Assembly (NCBI GenBank): GCA_016180285.1 | Contig: JACPBO010000017.1 | Coordinates: 779-44,395, forward strand | Direction: 5' to 3' | Length of the DNA: 43,617 nucleotides | Origin: Candidatus Woesearchaeota archaeon | GTDB taxonomy: Archaea > Nanobdellota > Nanobdellia > Woesearchaeales > JACPBO01 | Shown: positions 6,765 to 16,406 of the stretch, in pieces | Layout of the letters: each line of letters starts with the position of its first letter | How positions within the stretch are numbered: position 1 is the stretch's first letter | Notes under the pieces: model-generated | The model's database searches: none | What the model saw: the letters and a program-made list of their open reading frames with translations, nothing else | Told to the model about the DNA's origin: nothing | Position numbers and translations under genes: made by a program

Positions 6765-8093
6765 TTACAAAGAAAGCTTACTGCCATTCTGCATTAAATG
6801 AGCATTCTCCTTTTTGTACCCCATTTCAATTGACAAGTCTATCAAAGAAGAAAGCATCGAAGGCTCTCCGTGCGCGGGGATTACATGCTTGGGCTTTACA
6901 AGATTTATCATATCCCTTAAGTCTTCCCTTGCAGCATGGCCGCTTACATGAATGTCTGTGAAAATCCTGCATCCAAGCTCTCTTAATTTCTTCTCGAGAA
7001 TTGCCCTGTTTTCAATGTTTGTTGGGGTAGGAATGACTCTCGCAGAAAAAATAACGTGATCTTCCGAATCAAAAATAAACGGCGTTTTCAGGTCAGCCAT
7101 TCTCGACAATGTCGATTTAAGCTCGCCTTGATGGCCAGTTACAACCAAAAGATATTTTTCCTTGCCTTTTTTCATTATTTCGTTTAATTTTCTCTTCACC
7201 TTGCTGCCAAATTTTACTATTTCAGCATCTTTTGAGAAATAAGCCAGTCCAATATCTTCTGCTGCATAGCTGTACTTTGCCAGGCTTCTTCCAAGAAAAA
7301 CAATCTTTCTGTTCATTTTCCTTCCAAATTCAATTATCGACTTAAGCCTCGCAATATGGCTTGAAAAAGTTGTGATAACAACAGCTTTTCCTCTTGAGTT
7401 TGTGCCAAGCATAACGTCTTTAAGCATTTGCTGCGCAACTGATTCTGAAGGCATTTTTTGCGCCAAAGAAGCGTATGTTGAATCGACAATTAAAGCAAAA
7501 ACTCCTTCCTTGCCAAGTTCTTCTAACCTTTCAAAATTCGGCTTCTGCCCTGATGTCGGGTATAAATCAAACTTAAAGTCATTAGCATATAAAATAACGC
7601 CTTCTTTAGTGTGCAATGCAACAATTATTGTCTGGGGGGTGGAATGTGTTACATTTATAAATTCAACAGTAATGTCTTCTGATAATTTTATTTTTGAATT
7701 TATGTTTAAGGATTTTATTTCATTTCTTAAATTTATTTTTTCATCCCTCATGATTGCCTTTATAACGGCTGCCGTGAATGGCGTGCATATGATTGGAGCG
7801 TCATACTTATTGGAGCAGTATGGGATGGCGCCAACATGGTCCAGATGCGCGTGGCTTGGAATAATCGCTATAACTTTTTTTCTTAAATCATATATCAGCA
7901 TATCGTCAGGAACAGCCCCTGCCTTTCTAAGGTCTGATTCTTTTAAATTTTCAATATCCTCATCTTGCGTGTATTTTATATAGCTGTCCAGGTGTATGCC
8001 CATATCAAGAATAACAATTTCATCTCCGACTTTGATGGCAGTCATATTCTTTCCAACTTCATTATAGCCGCCAATTGCAAAAATCTCAACCAT
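6765..8093 (-). CDS. rnj: RNase J (archaeal beta-CASP ribonuclease)
   Basis: A 442-residue metallo-beta-lactamase/beta-CASP enzyme. Archaeal RNase J is a 5'-3' exoribonuclease of RNA turnover. The metal-binding motif SHAHLDHVGAI (His81, His83, Asp85, His86) is clear, with the N-terminal GGYNEVGKNMT. Further ligands lie in NVTHSTPQ and LYANDFKFD; the beta-CASP region has VITTFSSHIAR and VTGHQGE; and the C-terminal HVSGHAAREDL and VIPAHGE complete the motifs. Length is typical for archaea. A TATA box (GTTTATAAAG, minus strand, about 8118-8127) lies about 27 bp before the ATG, so the gene is leaderless. It diverges from the rRNA operon. Confidence 0.95.
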   Translation of the reverse strand: MVEIFAIGGYNEVGKNMTAIKVGDEIVILDMGIHLDSYIKYTQDEDIENLKESDLRKAGAVPDDMLIYDLRKKVIAIIPSHAHLDHVGAIPYCSNKYDAPIICTPFTAAVIKAIMRDEKINLRNEIKSLNINSKIKLSEDITVEFINVTHSTPQTIIVALHTKEGVILYANDFKFDLYPTSGQKPNFERLEELGKEGVFALIVDSTYASLAQKMPSESVAQQMLKDVMLGTNSRGKAVVITTFSSHIARLKSIIEFGRKMNRKIVFLGRSLAKYSYAAEDIGLAYFSKDAEIVKFGSKVKRKLNEIMKKGKEKYLLVVTGHQGELKSTLSRMADLKTPFIFDSEDHVIFSARVIPTPTNIENRAILEKKLRELGCRIFTDIHVSGHAAREDLRDMINLVKPKHVIPAHGEPSMLSSLIDLSIEMGYKKENAHLMQNGSKLSL

Positions 8094-8170
8094 TCATGCA
8101 TTAAAAGAAACAGCATCTTTATAAACTTTATTTAATTTAAAATGATAATGCCCGCATCAAAATAGAAATC

Positions 8171-8180
8171 TTTATAAATA
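8171..8180 (+). promoter_or_regulatory. Probable rRNA operon TATA box
   Basis: TTTATAAATA lies about 110 bp before the 16S 5' processing stem, with a purine-rich stretch in front that could serve as a BRE. A second TATA-like element, CTTTTTAAATGC, lies at about 8237-8248, so there may be two start points. Between the second element and the processing stem a hairpin (ATGCTCGATA/TATCGGGCAT, about 8262-8286) forms in the leader. Confidence 0.5.
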
Positions 8181-8283
8181 AACAACCTTTCCCCTCTTTA
8201 TCCAAAAATAAACATCACCTCCAAAAAAAGTTTCTGCTTTTTAAATGCACAATTACCATGTATGCTCGATATTGGTATCGGGC

Positions 8284-8301
8284 ATGAATTAGGGCAATGA
8301 T
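8284..8301 (+). other. 16S rRNA processing stem, 5' arm
   Basis: ATGAATTAGGGCAATGAT pairs with the sequence at 9968-9987 downstream of 16S (ATGAATT and AGGGCAATGAT blocks, with a 2-nt bulge). This is the long stem that brackets pre-16S rRNA in archaea and is cut by the splicing endonuclease. Confidence 0.8.
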
Positions 8302-8330
8302 ATTGACAAGTTAGTCTGCGATTAACTATA

Positions 8331-9945
<1,615 letters not shown>

Positions 9946-9967
9946 TTTATTTTTATATTGTCGATGT

Positions 9968-9987
9968 ATCATTGCCCTAAAATTCAT
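9968..9987 (+). other. 16S rRNA processing stem, 3' arm
   Basis: ATCATTGCCCTAAAATTCAT is the complement of the 5' arm at 8284-8301, apart from two extra bases. It lies between the 16S 3' end and tRNA-Ala. Confidence 0.8.
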
Positions 9988-9992
9988 AATAT

Positions 9993-10119
9993 GGGCCCGT
10001 AGCTCAGACTGGTAGAGCATCGCCCTTGCATAATATTAAAGAAAGGCGGGGGCCTCGGGTTCAAAAAATCACGTTTATTATGGCCCAGCGGACCATTTTT
10101 GAAAGTCCCGACGGGTCCA
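9993..10119 (+). tRNA. tRNA-Ala (anticodon TGC) with two introns
   Basis: The acceptor stem is GGGCCCG/CGGGTCC with discriminator A. D arm GCTC/GAGC, anticodon stem TCGCC/GGCGG with anticodon TGC at 10027-10029, and T stem TCGGG/CCCGA follow. The gene is 127 nt; the mature tRNA would be 74 nt. Intron 1 (10031-10043, 13 nt) is at position 37/38, with bulges CAT and AAA. Intron 2 (10066-10105, 40 nt) is in the T loop at position 59/60: helix TTCA (10060-10063)/TGAA (10100-10103), flanked by bulges AAA (10064-10066) and AGT (10104-10106). Cutting restores the standard T loop TTCAAAT. The 16S-tRNA-Ala-23S order is typical of euryarchaeal and related operons. Confidence 0.9.
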
Positions 10120-10203
10120 TTTTTAATCAGATATTCGGTATTGTAATATCGAATATTAAAGGTAGAAAAATTACATCTTAATCCTAGTGTAATGATTATG
10201 AAG

Positions 10204-10216
10204 CCATGCATAGAGT
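10204..10216 (+). other. 23S rRNA processing stem, 5' arm
   Basis: CCATGCATAGAGT is perfectly complementary to ACTCTATGCATGG at 13804-13816. The pair brackets 23S rRNA and is the expected pre-23S processing helix. Confidence 0.85.
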
Positions 10217-12166
10217 GTTCAGAAAAATGTTATTAGGTGAAGGACTCGGCTCTAACGCCGAAGAAGGATGCGACAAGCTGCATTAAGCTCTGGCTAGCTG
10301 CATGTAAGCTTTGAACCAGAGATCTCTGAATGAGACTTCTCATTAGATCCGAAAGGATCGGGAACGCAGGGAATTGAAACGTCTTAGTACCTGCAGGAAA
10401 AGAAATCAACGAGATGCTGTTAATAAGAGCGACTGAAAACAGCAAAGAGCAAACTGAATCTTTTATTGAAAGATAAAAGAGATGTGGTGTTGAAGACTGC
10501 CTTTTAGTCCTACTGTTTGACTTGAACTCTTCTGGAAAGGAGGGCGCAACAGGGTGATAGTCCCGTAAAGGTAAAACAGAGGATGTGGCAGTATCTTGAG
10601 TACTGTTTACCGGATACTAAACAGGAATTTGGGTGGCATCAACATCCAACTCTAAACACGTATAGAGTCCGATAGCGTAGAAGTACAACGATGGAAAGTT
10701 GAAAAGAACCCTTAACAGGAAGTTAAAAGAACCTGAAACCTAATAACAATAGTGGGGTGCGGCTCTTAGGAGTTGCACCATGCGTTTCGAATAACGTGCC
10801 AGGGAGTGCATTTGAGTGGCAAGGGTAATCTTAAAAAGAGAACCCGAAGCGAAAGCAATTGCCCGCAAGCAATGAGGGGCAAGGTGTGAAAGTGCCTTTA
10901 GTCACTTGAGTGCGACCCGAAGCCAGACGATCTAACCCAGGGTAAGGCGAAGCGGGGGTAAAACCTCGTGGAGGCCTGCAACTCTGCTACGAGCAAGTGC
11001 TATCCTAACCTTGGGCTAGGGGTGAAAAGCCAATCGAGTCTGGTGATAGCTGGTTCCTGCTGAAGTTGGCCGCAGTCAAGTCTCAGGTGAGACAGCTAAG
11101 ATGGTAGAGGTACGGATTTTGGATTTAGGCTTCGAAAGAAGTCGGTCCTCTGTCCAACTCCGAATATTTTAGCGTCTAAGACCTTGGGAAACGGGGATTC
11201 GGGGTAAACTTGAATTCCGAGAGGGGAACAACCCAGACTATAGTTAAGGTCCCAAAAACCAATTAAGTGTTATAGGCTGAAGAGCGTCAATAGTCTAAGA
11301 CAGCGAGGAGGTTGGCTCAGAAGCAGCCACCCTATAATAAGTGCGTAACAGCTTACTCGTCAAGACTATTGGCCTCCAAAATGGACGGGGCTAAATTGGT
11401 TACCGATACTATAGACCATCTTCGGATGTGTGGTAAGCAGGCGTTCTATGAGGGCAGAAATATTCTCGCGAGAGGATGTGGACCTCATAGAAATGAAAAT
11501 CCTGGCGTCAGTAGGATCATAGCAGTGTTAGAATCACTGCCACTGAAAGGGCAAGGGTTCCTTGACAATGCAAATCAGTCAAGGGTAAGTTAGTCCTAAC
11601 TAATCTCCCAATTGGAGTGTATTAGGAAAGGGAAAAAGGTTAATATTCCTTTACTGTTCGAGTATGTGCGGCAACGCAAGTTCAGTTTCTGAAATTTTTG
11701 GCTGGACCAACATGGTTATTTATCATGCCAATCAGAATAAATCTGGGGAGTATCGTAACGATGAGAACCAGATTAAATCTGAGATGAGTATTCCTATGGA
11801 ATATTTGGTTTAGGCCAGGAGTCCATGAAAAAGGAACTGAAAAAAATCTTGAATAACTATACCCAGAACCAGCACAGGTGCCCCTAGGTGAGTAGCCTAA
11901 AGTGTGAAGGATTAATTCAATTGAGGGAACTCGGCAAATTAGCCCCGTAGCTTAGGTAGAAGGGGTCCCTGCGGTCGTGCTGCATAAGTGCGATTGCAAG
12001 GTGCAATAACAAGGAGGGTCCGACTGTTTAACAAAAACTTAGCTTTCCGCTAGCCCGCAAGGGTGCGTATGGAAGGTGACGTCTGCCCAATGCTTGTATC
12101 TCAAACCTCTATTCAAGGAGGCTAAGGACAGGTCAATGGCGGGAGTAACTATAACTCTCTTAAGGT

Positions 12167-12856
12167 GATTTTGTCGCCTTAATAAAATCTGGCTATTTGC
12201 TGGAAAATCCGAGAATCTCACACTACCAGTGGACAAGTGTGCGCATAAAGCTTATAAAGCTGAATGCGCAAGTGTTATTGGTGAAAATGTGATGAGTGCG
12301 GACAATCAGCAGGAAAGACTAGATGATAAGTGGATCACAGGGTTTGTCGATGGAGAAGGTTGTTTTTATGTAGCCATAAACAAGCTACCAAAAATGACTC
12401 TAGGTTGGCAAGTTCTTCCCGAATTCAGAGTTGTTCAGCATCAGCGTGATGAACAAGTGCTTCATAAGTTGAAATTATTTTTTGGCTTTGGAAGCGTTGA
12501 AAGAAATCACGATGAGCGAAAAGAGTTCAGAGTAAGGGGAATCGAAAACTTGAATAAATTGATAAAATTTTTCAAGGAAAATCCTCTTGAAACTTCGAAG
12601 AAAAGAAGCTTTGAAATCTTTGCTCAAATCATCGAATTGATGAACAGCAAACAGCATCTGACAAAGGAAGGATTACATGAAATTGCTAACTTGGCTTCTC
12701 AGATGAACCGACAAGTCAAAAGAAATCTAGAATCCTCAGAGACTATATGCCGGAACTCCAAACAGGAGTAAGATATAGTCCGACCCTAACAGCGATGTTA
12801 GGAGCTGTGCAGAAATGCGCAGCCGCCTCTAAGAGGCCATTAAAGTAACAGATGTG
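12167..12856 (+). mobile_element. Group I intron in 23S rRNA (L1931 site)
   Basis: The exon ...TTAAGGT pairs with the internal guide GCCTTAA (12176-12182), giving the T-G wobble at the 5' splice site. The intron ends in G (12856), and exon 2 resumes AGCGAAAT. Core elements are visible: P3 TCTGGC (12189-12194)/GCCGGA; the R-type TCAGAGACTA (about 12736-12745) and S-type AAGATATAGTCC (about 12770-12781) forming P7; P8 ACTCC/GGAGT; and a P9 hairpin CCTAAC/GTTAGG. A GCGCAT/ATGCGC stem precedes the endonuclease ORF, so the ORF lies in the P6 region. Insertion follows E. coli U1931 inside the I-PpoI-like CTCTCTTAAGGTAGC region. This is a self-splicing class, not a bulge-helix-bulge intron. Confidence 0.93.
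12292..12771 (+). CDS. LAGLIDADG homing endonuclease inside the 23S intron
   Basis: A 159-residue single-motif LAGLIDADG protein similar in size to I-CreI, expected to act as a homodimer and cut intronless 23S genes. The motif is WITGFVDGEGCFYV, residues 14-27 from this start; Glu22 takes the place of the catalytic acid of I-CreI. FRVVQHQRDEQVLHKLK and FFGFGSVERN correspond to the DNA-binding sheet. ATG at 12292 is preferred (GGTGA upstream); the frame stays open to a GTG at 12229. The last dozen codons overlap the ribozyme's P7, P3 and P8 strands, so the C-terminal sequence is constrained by RNA folding. Confidence 0.9.
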   Translation: MSADNQQERLDDKWITGFVDGEGCFYVAINKLPKMTLGWQVLPEFRVVQHQRDEQVLHKLKLFFGFGSVERNHDERKEFRVRGIENLNKLIKFFKENPLETSKKRSFEIFAQIIELMNSKQHLTKEGLHEIANLASQMNRQVKRNLESSETICRNSKQE

Positions 12857-13803
12857 AGCGAAATACCTTGTCGTTTGAATGACGACGCGCATGAATGACG
12901 TAACGAGATCCTCACTGTCCCCAATTGAAGTCCTCTGAACACTCTTTTCTGGTGTAAAAGCCAGAGATTTCCAGTGGGAAGTGAAGACCCCGTGAAACTT
13001 TACTGTAGTCTGTTGTTGCAACGTGAGTTTTGGTGTATAGCGTAAGTGGGAGTCGTTTGAAGCTTAATCGTTAGGTTAAGTGTAGACGCCAATGTAACAC
13101 CACTCATTAAGACTTACGTCGCTAATTAACGAAAGTTAAAACAGCGATAGATAGACAGTTTGGCTGGGGTGGCACTCTGCTGAAAAAGTATCAGCAGAGC
13201 CCAATGGCTGACTCATTCGGGTCAGAAATCCGAAGTTGAGTGCGAGGGCAAAAGTCAGCCTGATTGGATTTCCACTAAGAAAGAATCCAAACATGAAAGT
13301 GTGGCCTAGCGAACCTCTATGTCCTCCTTGCTGGGGGCTAGAGATGACCGAAAAGTTACTCCGGGGATAACAGAGTCGTCGCGCCTGAGAGTTCACATCG
13401 ACGGCGCGGCTTGCTACATCGATGTCGGCTCTACCTATCCTGGCCGTGCAGAAGCGGCCAAGGGTGCGGGTGTTCACCGATTAAAAGGGATCGTGAGCTG
13501 GGTTCAGAACGTTGTGAGACAGTTTGTTTAATATCTACTGGAAATGCTTTGTGTCTGAAAGGAAGAATGCTCTAGTACGAGAGGAACGGGCATTCGAAGC
13601 CTCTGGTGAATCAGTTGTCTGCAAAGGCACGCTGAACAGCTACGCTTTTAAGGGATAAGAGCTGAAAGCATCTAAGCTCGAAGCCCTCCTTGAAAATAGA
13701 CACAATGAACACAAGCAAAAGACTTGTTCAATGGAATCGGTGTGTACGTGCAAAGCTTCGGCAATGCATTCAGCATGCGATTTCCAACAGTTCGACTTTG
13801 AAT

Positions 13804-13816
13804 ACTCTATGCATGG
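13804..13816 (+). other. 23S rRNA processing stem, 3' arm
   Basis: ACTCTATGCATGG is the perfect 13-base complement of the 5' arm at 10204-10216. A T-rich stretch follows at about 13820-13835 and could contribute to termination of the rRNA transcript. Confidence 0.85.
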
Positions 13817-13884
13817 TTATTCTTTATTTTTTTAAAAATTATTTTGATAGTGTGAACTACGATTTCTAAATCTGTCGGGCAAAG

Positions 13885-13894
13885 TTTTATATAC
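13885..13894 (+). promoter_or_regulatory. TATA box of the 222-aa gene
   Basis: TTTTATATAC is centred about 27 bp before the ATG at 13917 with no Shine-Dalgarno site between, so the message is probably leaderless and independent of the rRNA operon. Confidence 0.55.
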
Positions 13895-13916
13895 GTGTCA
13901 ATACTCCATAAGCGCC

Positions 13917-14585
13917 ATGATATCGGTCGCATTAGCTGATTATCCTTTGGAGCATATTGATGAATTTGAAGGCGATTTCATACAGCTTATCAGGATGACA
14001 ATTGAACTCGACAGGGAGCTTGGCGTTGTTGATGAAAGAGTTACACGCAATATTCCGATTTGTAAGAAATATGTTGAGCTATTTAACAATAAATACAGCG
14101 GGTTGGTTGCTAAGTTCAAAGAATCTGACACAGAACCGATTCTAAGATTGTTTATTCATAATGAGAAAAGTATAAAGAGAATTTTTGACGAAGTTATTGC
14201 TAAGGTAGAGCCTGACGGCGCAATAGTTCCTATAATTGAGGGCTTAGAGTCTATTGGCTCTGATATTCTTGAGATGGACAGTATCAAGGACAAGAACGAT
14301 TTTATGCTCGAGTACAATATGATAAAAAATAAGCTCTATGTGCGGTATTGTTGCGGTAAGGAGAGCATATTTCTAAAATACAGTAAAGATGCAGACATGG
14401 TAGAGCTCATATATGATCCTATGCAGCTTATTAAAATGCACTCGCATTCATCAACATTTATAATCTGCTGCTATTATGCATTGCGTGACAAATGGAAGCC
14501 CGGTCTTGATATACTGGGCGCTTCTGTCAAGTTTTCATCCAGCGTATCGGCTTCTGGCGGTATAACTGGCAGGCCTTTAAGATAA
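13917..14585 (+). CDS. Hypothetical protein (222 aa)
   Basis: A soluble, mostly helical N-terminal half (residues 1-130; EFEGDFIQLIRMTIELDREL and LFIHNEKSIKRIFDEVIAKV), then a part with beta character and several cysteines (YCCGKESIFLKYSKDADMVELIY, and TFIICCYYALRDKW). The C-terminal tail is rich in Ser and Gly. I do not recognise a family. It lies between the rRNA operon and kae1 with its own TATA box; the following gene also has a TATA box, so there is no operon evidence. Confidence 0.7.
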   Translation: MISVALADYPLEHIDEFEGDFIQLIRMTIELDRELGVVDERVTRNIPICKKYVELFNNKYSGLVAKFKESDTEPILRLFIHNEKSIKRIFDEVIAKVEPDGAIVPIIEGLESIGSDILEMDSIKDKNDFMLEYNMIKNKLYVRYCCGKESIFLKYSKDADMVELIYDPMQLIKMHSHSSTFIICCYYALRDKWKPGLDILGASVKFSSSVSASGGITGRPLR

Positions 14586-14637
14586 TTCCGCGTAATTAAC
14601 AATACTTTTTTAAATTCATTTATTTTCTTGCATTATA

Positions 14638-15618
14638 ATGATCTGTCTCGGAATAGAATCAACTGCGCATACTTTTAGCGCAGGCGTAATAGGTGAAAAA
14701 GGAAAAATATTGGCGAATGTTAAAGACAGCTATACAACTGAGAAAGGCGGAATACATCCGAAGGAAGCGAAAGAGCATCATTTAAGGGTTAAGGATAAGG
14801 TTGTTGGCGATGCCTTGCTAAAAGCAAATATTTCTCTGAAAGATATTGATTTGATTTCATTTTCACAAGGCCCTGGTCTTGCTCCATGCCTTATTGTCGG
14901 AATGGAAAAGTCAAAAGAGCTTTCGAGAAAATTAAATGTTCCTCTTGTCGGAGTAAATCACTGCATATGCCATCTCGAGATTGGAAAGCTGTTGACAAAA
15001 TCCAAAGACCCGGTTCTGCTTTATGTTTCAGGCGCAAATACGCAGGTTATTGCCTATGAAGGCGGCAAATACAGGATTTTTGGAGAAACACTTGATAATG
15101 GCGTCGGTAATTTCATCGATGCCTTTGCCCGCGAGCTTGGGCTTGGCTTTCCAGGCGGTCCGAAGATTTATGAGCTTGCATTAAAAGGCAAGAAATATAT
15201 TGAGCTGCCTTACTGTGTTAAGGGAATGGACATTTCAGTCGGAGGGATTTTAACAAATTTAAAGCAAAAGATAAAATCCGGAGAATTCATCAAAGAAGAT
15301 TTGGCTTATTCATGCCAGGAAACTGTTTTTTCAATGCTTGTTGAAGTTGCAGAAAGGGCAATGGCGCATTGCGGTAAAAATGAGCTGCTTCTTGGCGGCG
15401 GAGTAGCGTGCAATAAAAGATTGCAGGAGATGTGCATTAAGATGTGCAATGACAGAAAGAGCAATTGTTTTATTCCGCCAAATGATGTTCTCACAGACAA
15501 TGGCCTCATGATCGCCTGGCAAGGGATCTTGGAAAGAAAGAAAGCAACTAAAGATTTAGATAAGATCGACATCAGGCCTTATTGGAGGACAGATCAAGTG
15601 GATGTGGATTGGAGATAA
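14638..15618 (+). CDS. kae1: Kae1, KEOPS complex catalytic subunit (tRNA t6A synthesis)
   Basis: A 326-residue ASKHA-fold protein that transfers threonylcarbamoyl to A37 of ANN-decoding tRNAs as part of the KEOPS complex. Motifs: N-terminal CLGIESTAHTFSAGV, SQGPGLAPCL, the metal-binding histidines His108 and His112 in VNHCICHLEIG, YVSGANTQV, FPGGPKI, LGGGVACNKRL, and TDNGLMIAW. It stands alone, without the Bud32 kinase domain that some archaea fuse to the C terminus; bud32 is not seen here. TTTTTAAAT at 14606-14614 lies about 26 bp before the ATG, giving a leaderless message. A small gene follows after one base. Confidence 0.95.
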   Translation: MICLGIESTAHTFSAGVIGEKGKILANVKDSYTTEKGGIHPKEAKEHHLRVKDKVVGDALLKANISLKDIDLISFSQGPGLAPCLIVGMEKSKELSRKLNVPLVGVNHCICHLEIGKLLTKSKDPVLLYVSGANTQVIAYEGGKYRIFGETLDNGVGNFIDAFARELGLGFPGGPKIYELALKGKKYIELPYCVKGMDISVGGILTNLKQKIKSGEFIKEDLAYSCQETVFSMLVEVAERAMAHCGKNELLLGGGVACNKRLQEMCIKMCNDRKSNCFIPPNDVLTDNGLMIAWQGILERKKATKDLDKIDIRPYWRTDQVDVDWR

Positions 15619-15619
15619 T

Positions 15620-15964
15620 ATGAATGAAAAATATAAGGGAGTAATTATTGAAGAAAGTTTAGAAAATAATAAAGTCCTCAACGATTTAGAAATTATCAAA
15701 TTAAAAATCACAAAAGAAGAAATTCCATCTGAAAGGCGGCATCTTTATACTGTAAAAGTTTCAAAAAATGACATTGAAAATTTGTCTAAAAATATTAAAC
15801 CAAAATGGTATATGCATTTTTGGAAAGGAAGAAATATTATTGTTATTTTTAAAAATAAAAAATTTGAGTTCAATTATGATAATAAAGCGACTTGGAAACC
15901 TGCTATCGAATATGGATTATTGTTGGGCATTCCAAAAAAACAATTGGATTTTCCTATAGATTGA
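15620..15964 (+). CDS. Small conserved hypothetical protein
   Basis: A 114-residue protein of unknown role. The start is ATG 15620, five bases after GGAG (15611-15614) and one base after the kae1 stop; the earlier ATG at 15602 would overlap kae1 and lacks a site. Sequence features: KGVIIEESLENNKVLNDLEI, then LYTVKVSKNDIENL, KPKWYMHFWKGRNIIVIFKNK, and an end resembling EYGLLLGIPKKQLDFPI. It resembles a family of small uncharacterised proteins found sporadically in bacteria and archaea, with no assigned activity. Tight coupling to kae1 suggests co-expression. Confidence 0.75.
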   Translation: MNEKYKGVIIEESLENNKVLNDLEIIKLKITKEEIPSERRHLYTVKVSKNDIENLSKNIKPKWYMHFWKGRNIIVIFKNKKFEFNYDNKATWKPAIEYGLLLGIPKKQLDFPID

Positions 15965-15980
15965 GTATTAAAAATCTAAC

Positions 15981-16331
15981 TCACCAAAACCTTAAAAATC
16001 CTCTTTTCTTCTTTTTGATTGATTTCGGATTTGATCTTTTTATTGCTTTTTTATTCTTTACTTTTTGCTTCTTCGCCTTTGCTTTTTTAATATTCTTTTT
16101 TGCTTTTTTAGAAACATTTGATTTTTTTGCCTTGTCAGTTTTAGCTTCTGTTTTGCTCAATGGCTTCAGGATTTCAGATGCCTGCTCATACTTTGCCTGC
16201 TGCTCAGGAGTCAACTCTGTGAATATGGCTCCGCAGTCCTGGCAGATGATTTCGGCTGCCTTTTCATTATAGAAGATATTATCAGTGCCGCACTCCGGGC
16301 AAAATTTAATTTCATCAAGCCTTACTGCCAT
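15981..16331 (-). CDS. Zinc-ribbon protein with lysine-rich tail (TFIIB-like ribbon)
   Basis: A 116-residue protein. The N-terminal zinc ribbon has CPECG and CQDCG knuckles about 17 residues apart (around residues 11-35), like the ribbon of TFB/TFIIB. The B-finger and cyclin folds of a real TFB are absent. Residues 60-116 are an extremely Lys/Ala-rich tail, expected to be disordered and to bind nucleic acid. The start at 16331 is supported by GGGGTGA about 8 nt upstream; a GTG at 16340 is possible. It could be a transcription- or chromatin-associated protein; this is inference. It converges with the small gene at 15620 and is separated by 75 bp from the Lrp-type gene upstream. Confidence 0.8.
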   Translation of the reverse strand: MAVRLDEIKFCPECGTDNIFYNEKAAEIICQDCGAIFTELTPEQQAKYEQASEILKPLSKTEAKTDKAKKSNVSKKAKKNIKKAKAKKQKVKNKKAIKRSNPKSIKKKKRGFLRFW

Positions 16332-16406
16332 ATTACTCACCCCTTACAGGCTATCTTTTACAGCTGGTTTAAATAAGTTTCGGAAAATTGAGGTTATGCC
16401 TCTCTT

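Larger units (their letters stand above)
10218..13795 (+). rRNA. 23S ribosomal RNA (interrupted by a group I intron)
   Basis: Large-subunit rRNA with ends estimated from the archaeal pattern and the processing stem. It begins near GGTGAAGGACTCGGCTC, includes ACCCGAAGCGAAAG and the peptidyl-transferase region (CGGGGATAACAG, ATCGATGTCGGCTC), the sarcin-ricin loop in the usual form (AGTACGAGAGGAACGG), and ends after a GTGTGTACGTGCAAAGC block. A 690-nt group I intron at 12167-12856 interrupts it at E. coli position 1931. The exon length is about 2.9 kb, normal for archaea, so no other large insertion is likely. No 5S gene follows before the next coding region at 13917. Confidence 0.96.

Noticed and set aside
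10066-10105. The T-loop insertion as evidence that tRNA-Ala is a pseudogene
   Set aside because: A canonical splice motif surrounds it, and excision restores a normal T loop.
12229-12291. A longer homing endonuclease starting at GTG 12229
   Set aside because: The extra residues encode a ribozyme stem region, and the ATG at 12292 gives the usual size for this enzyme class.
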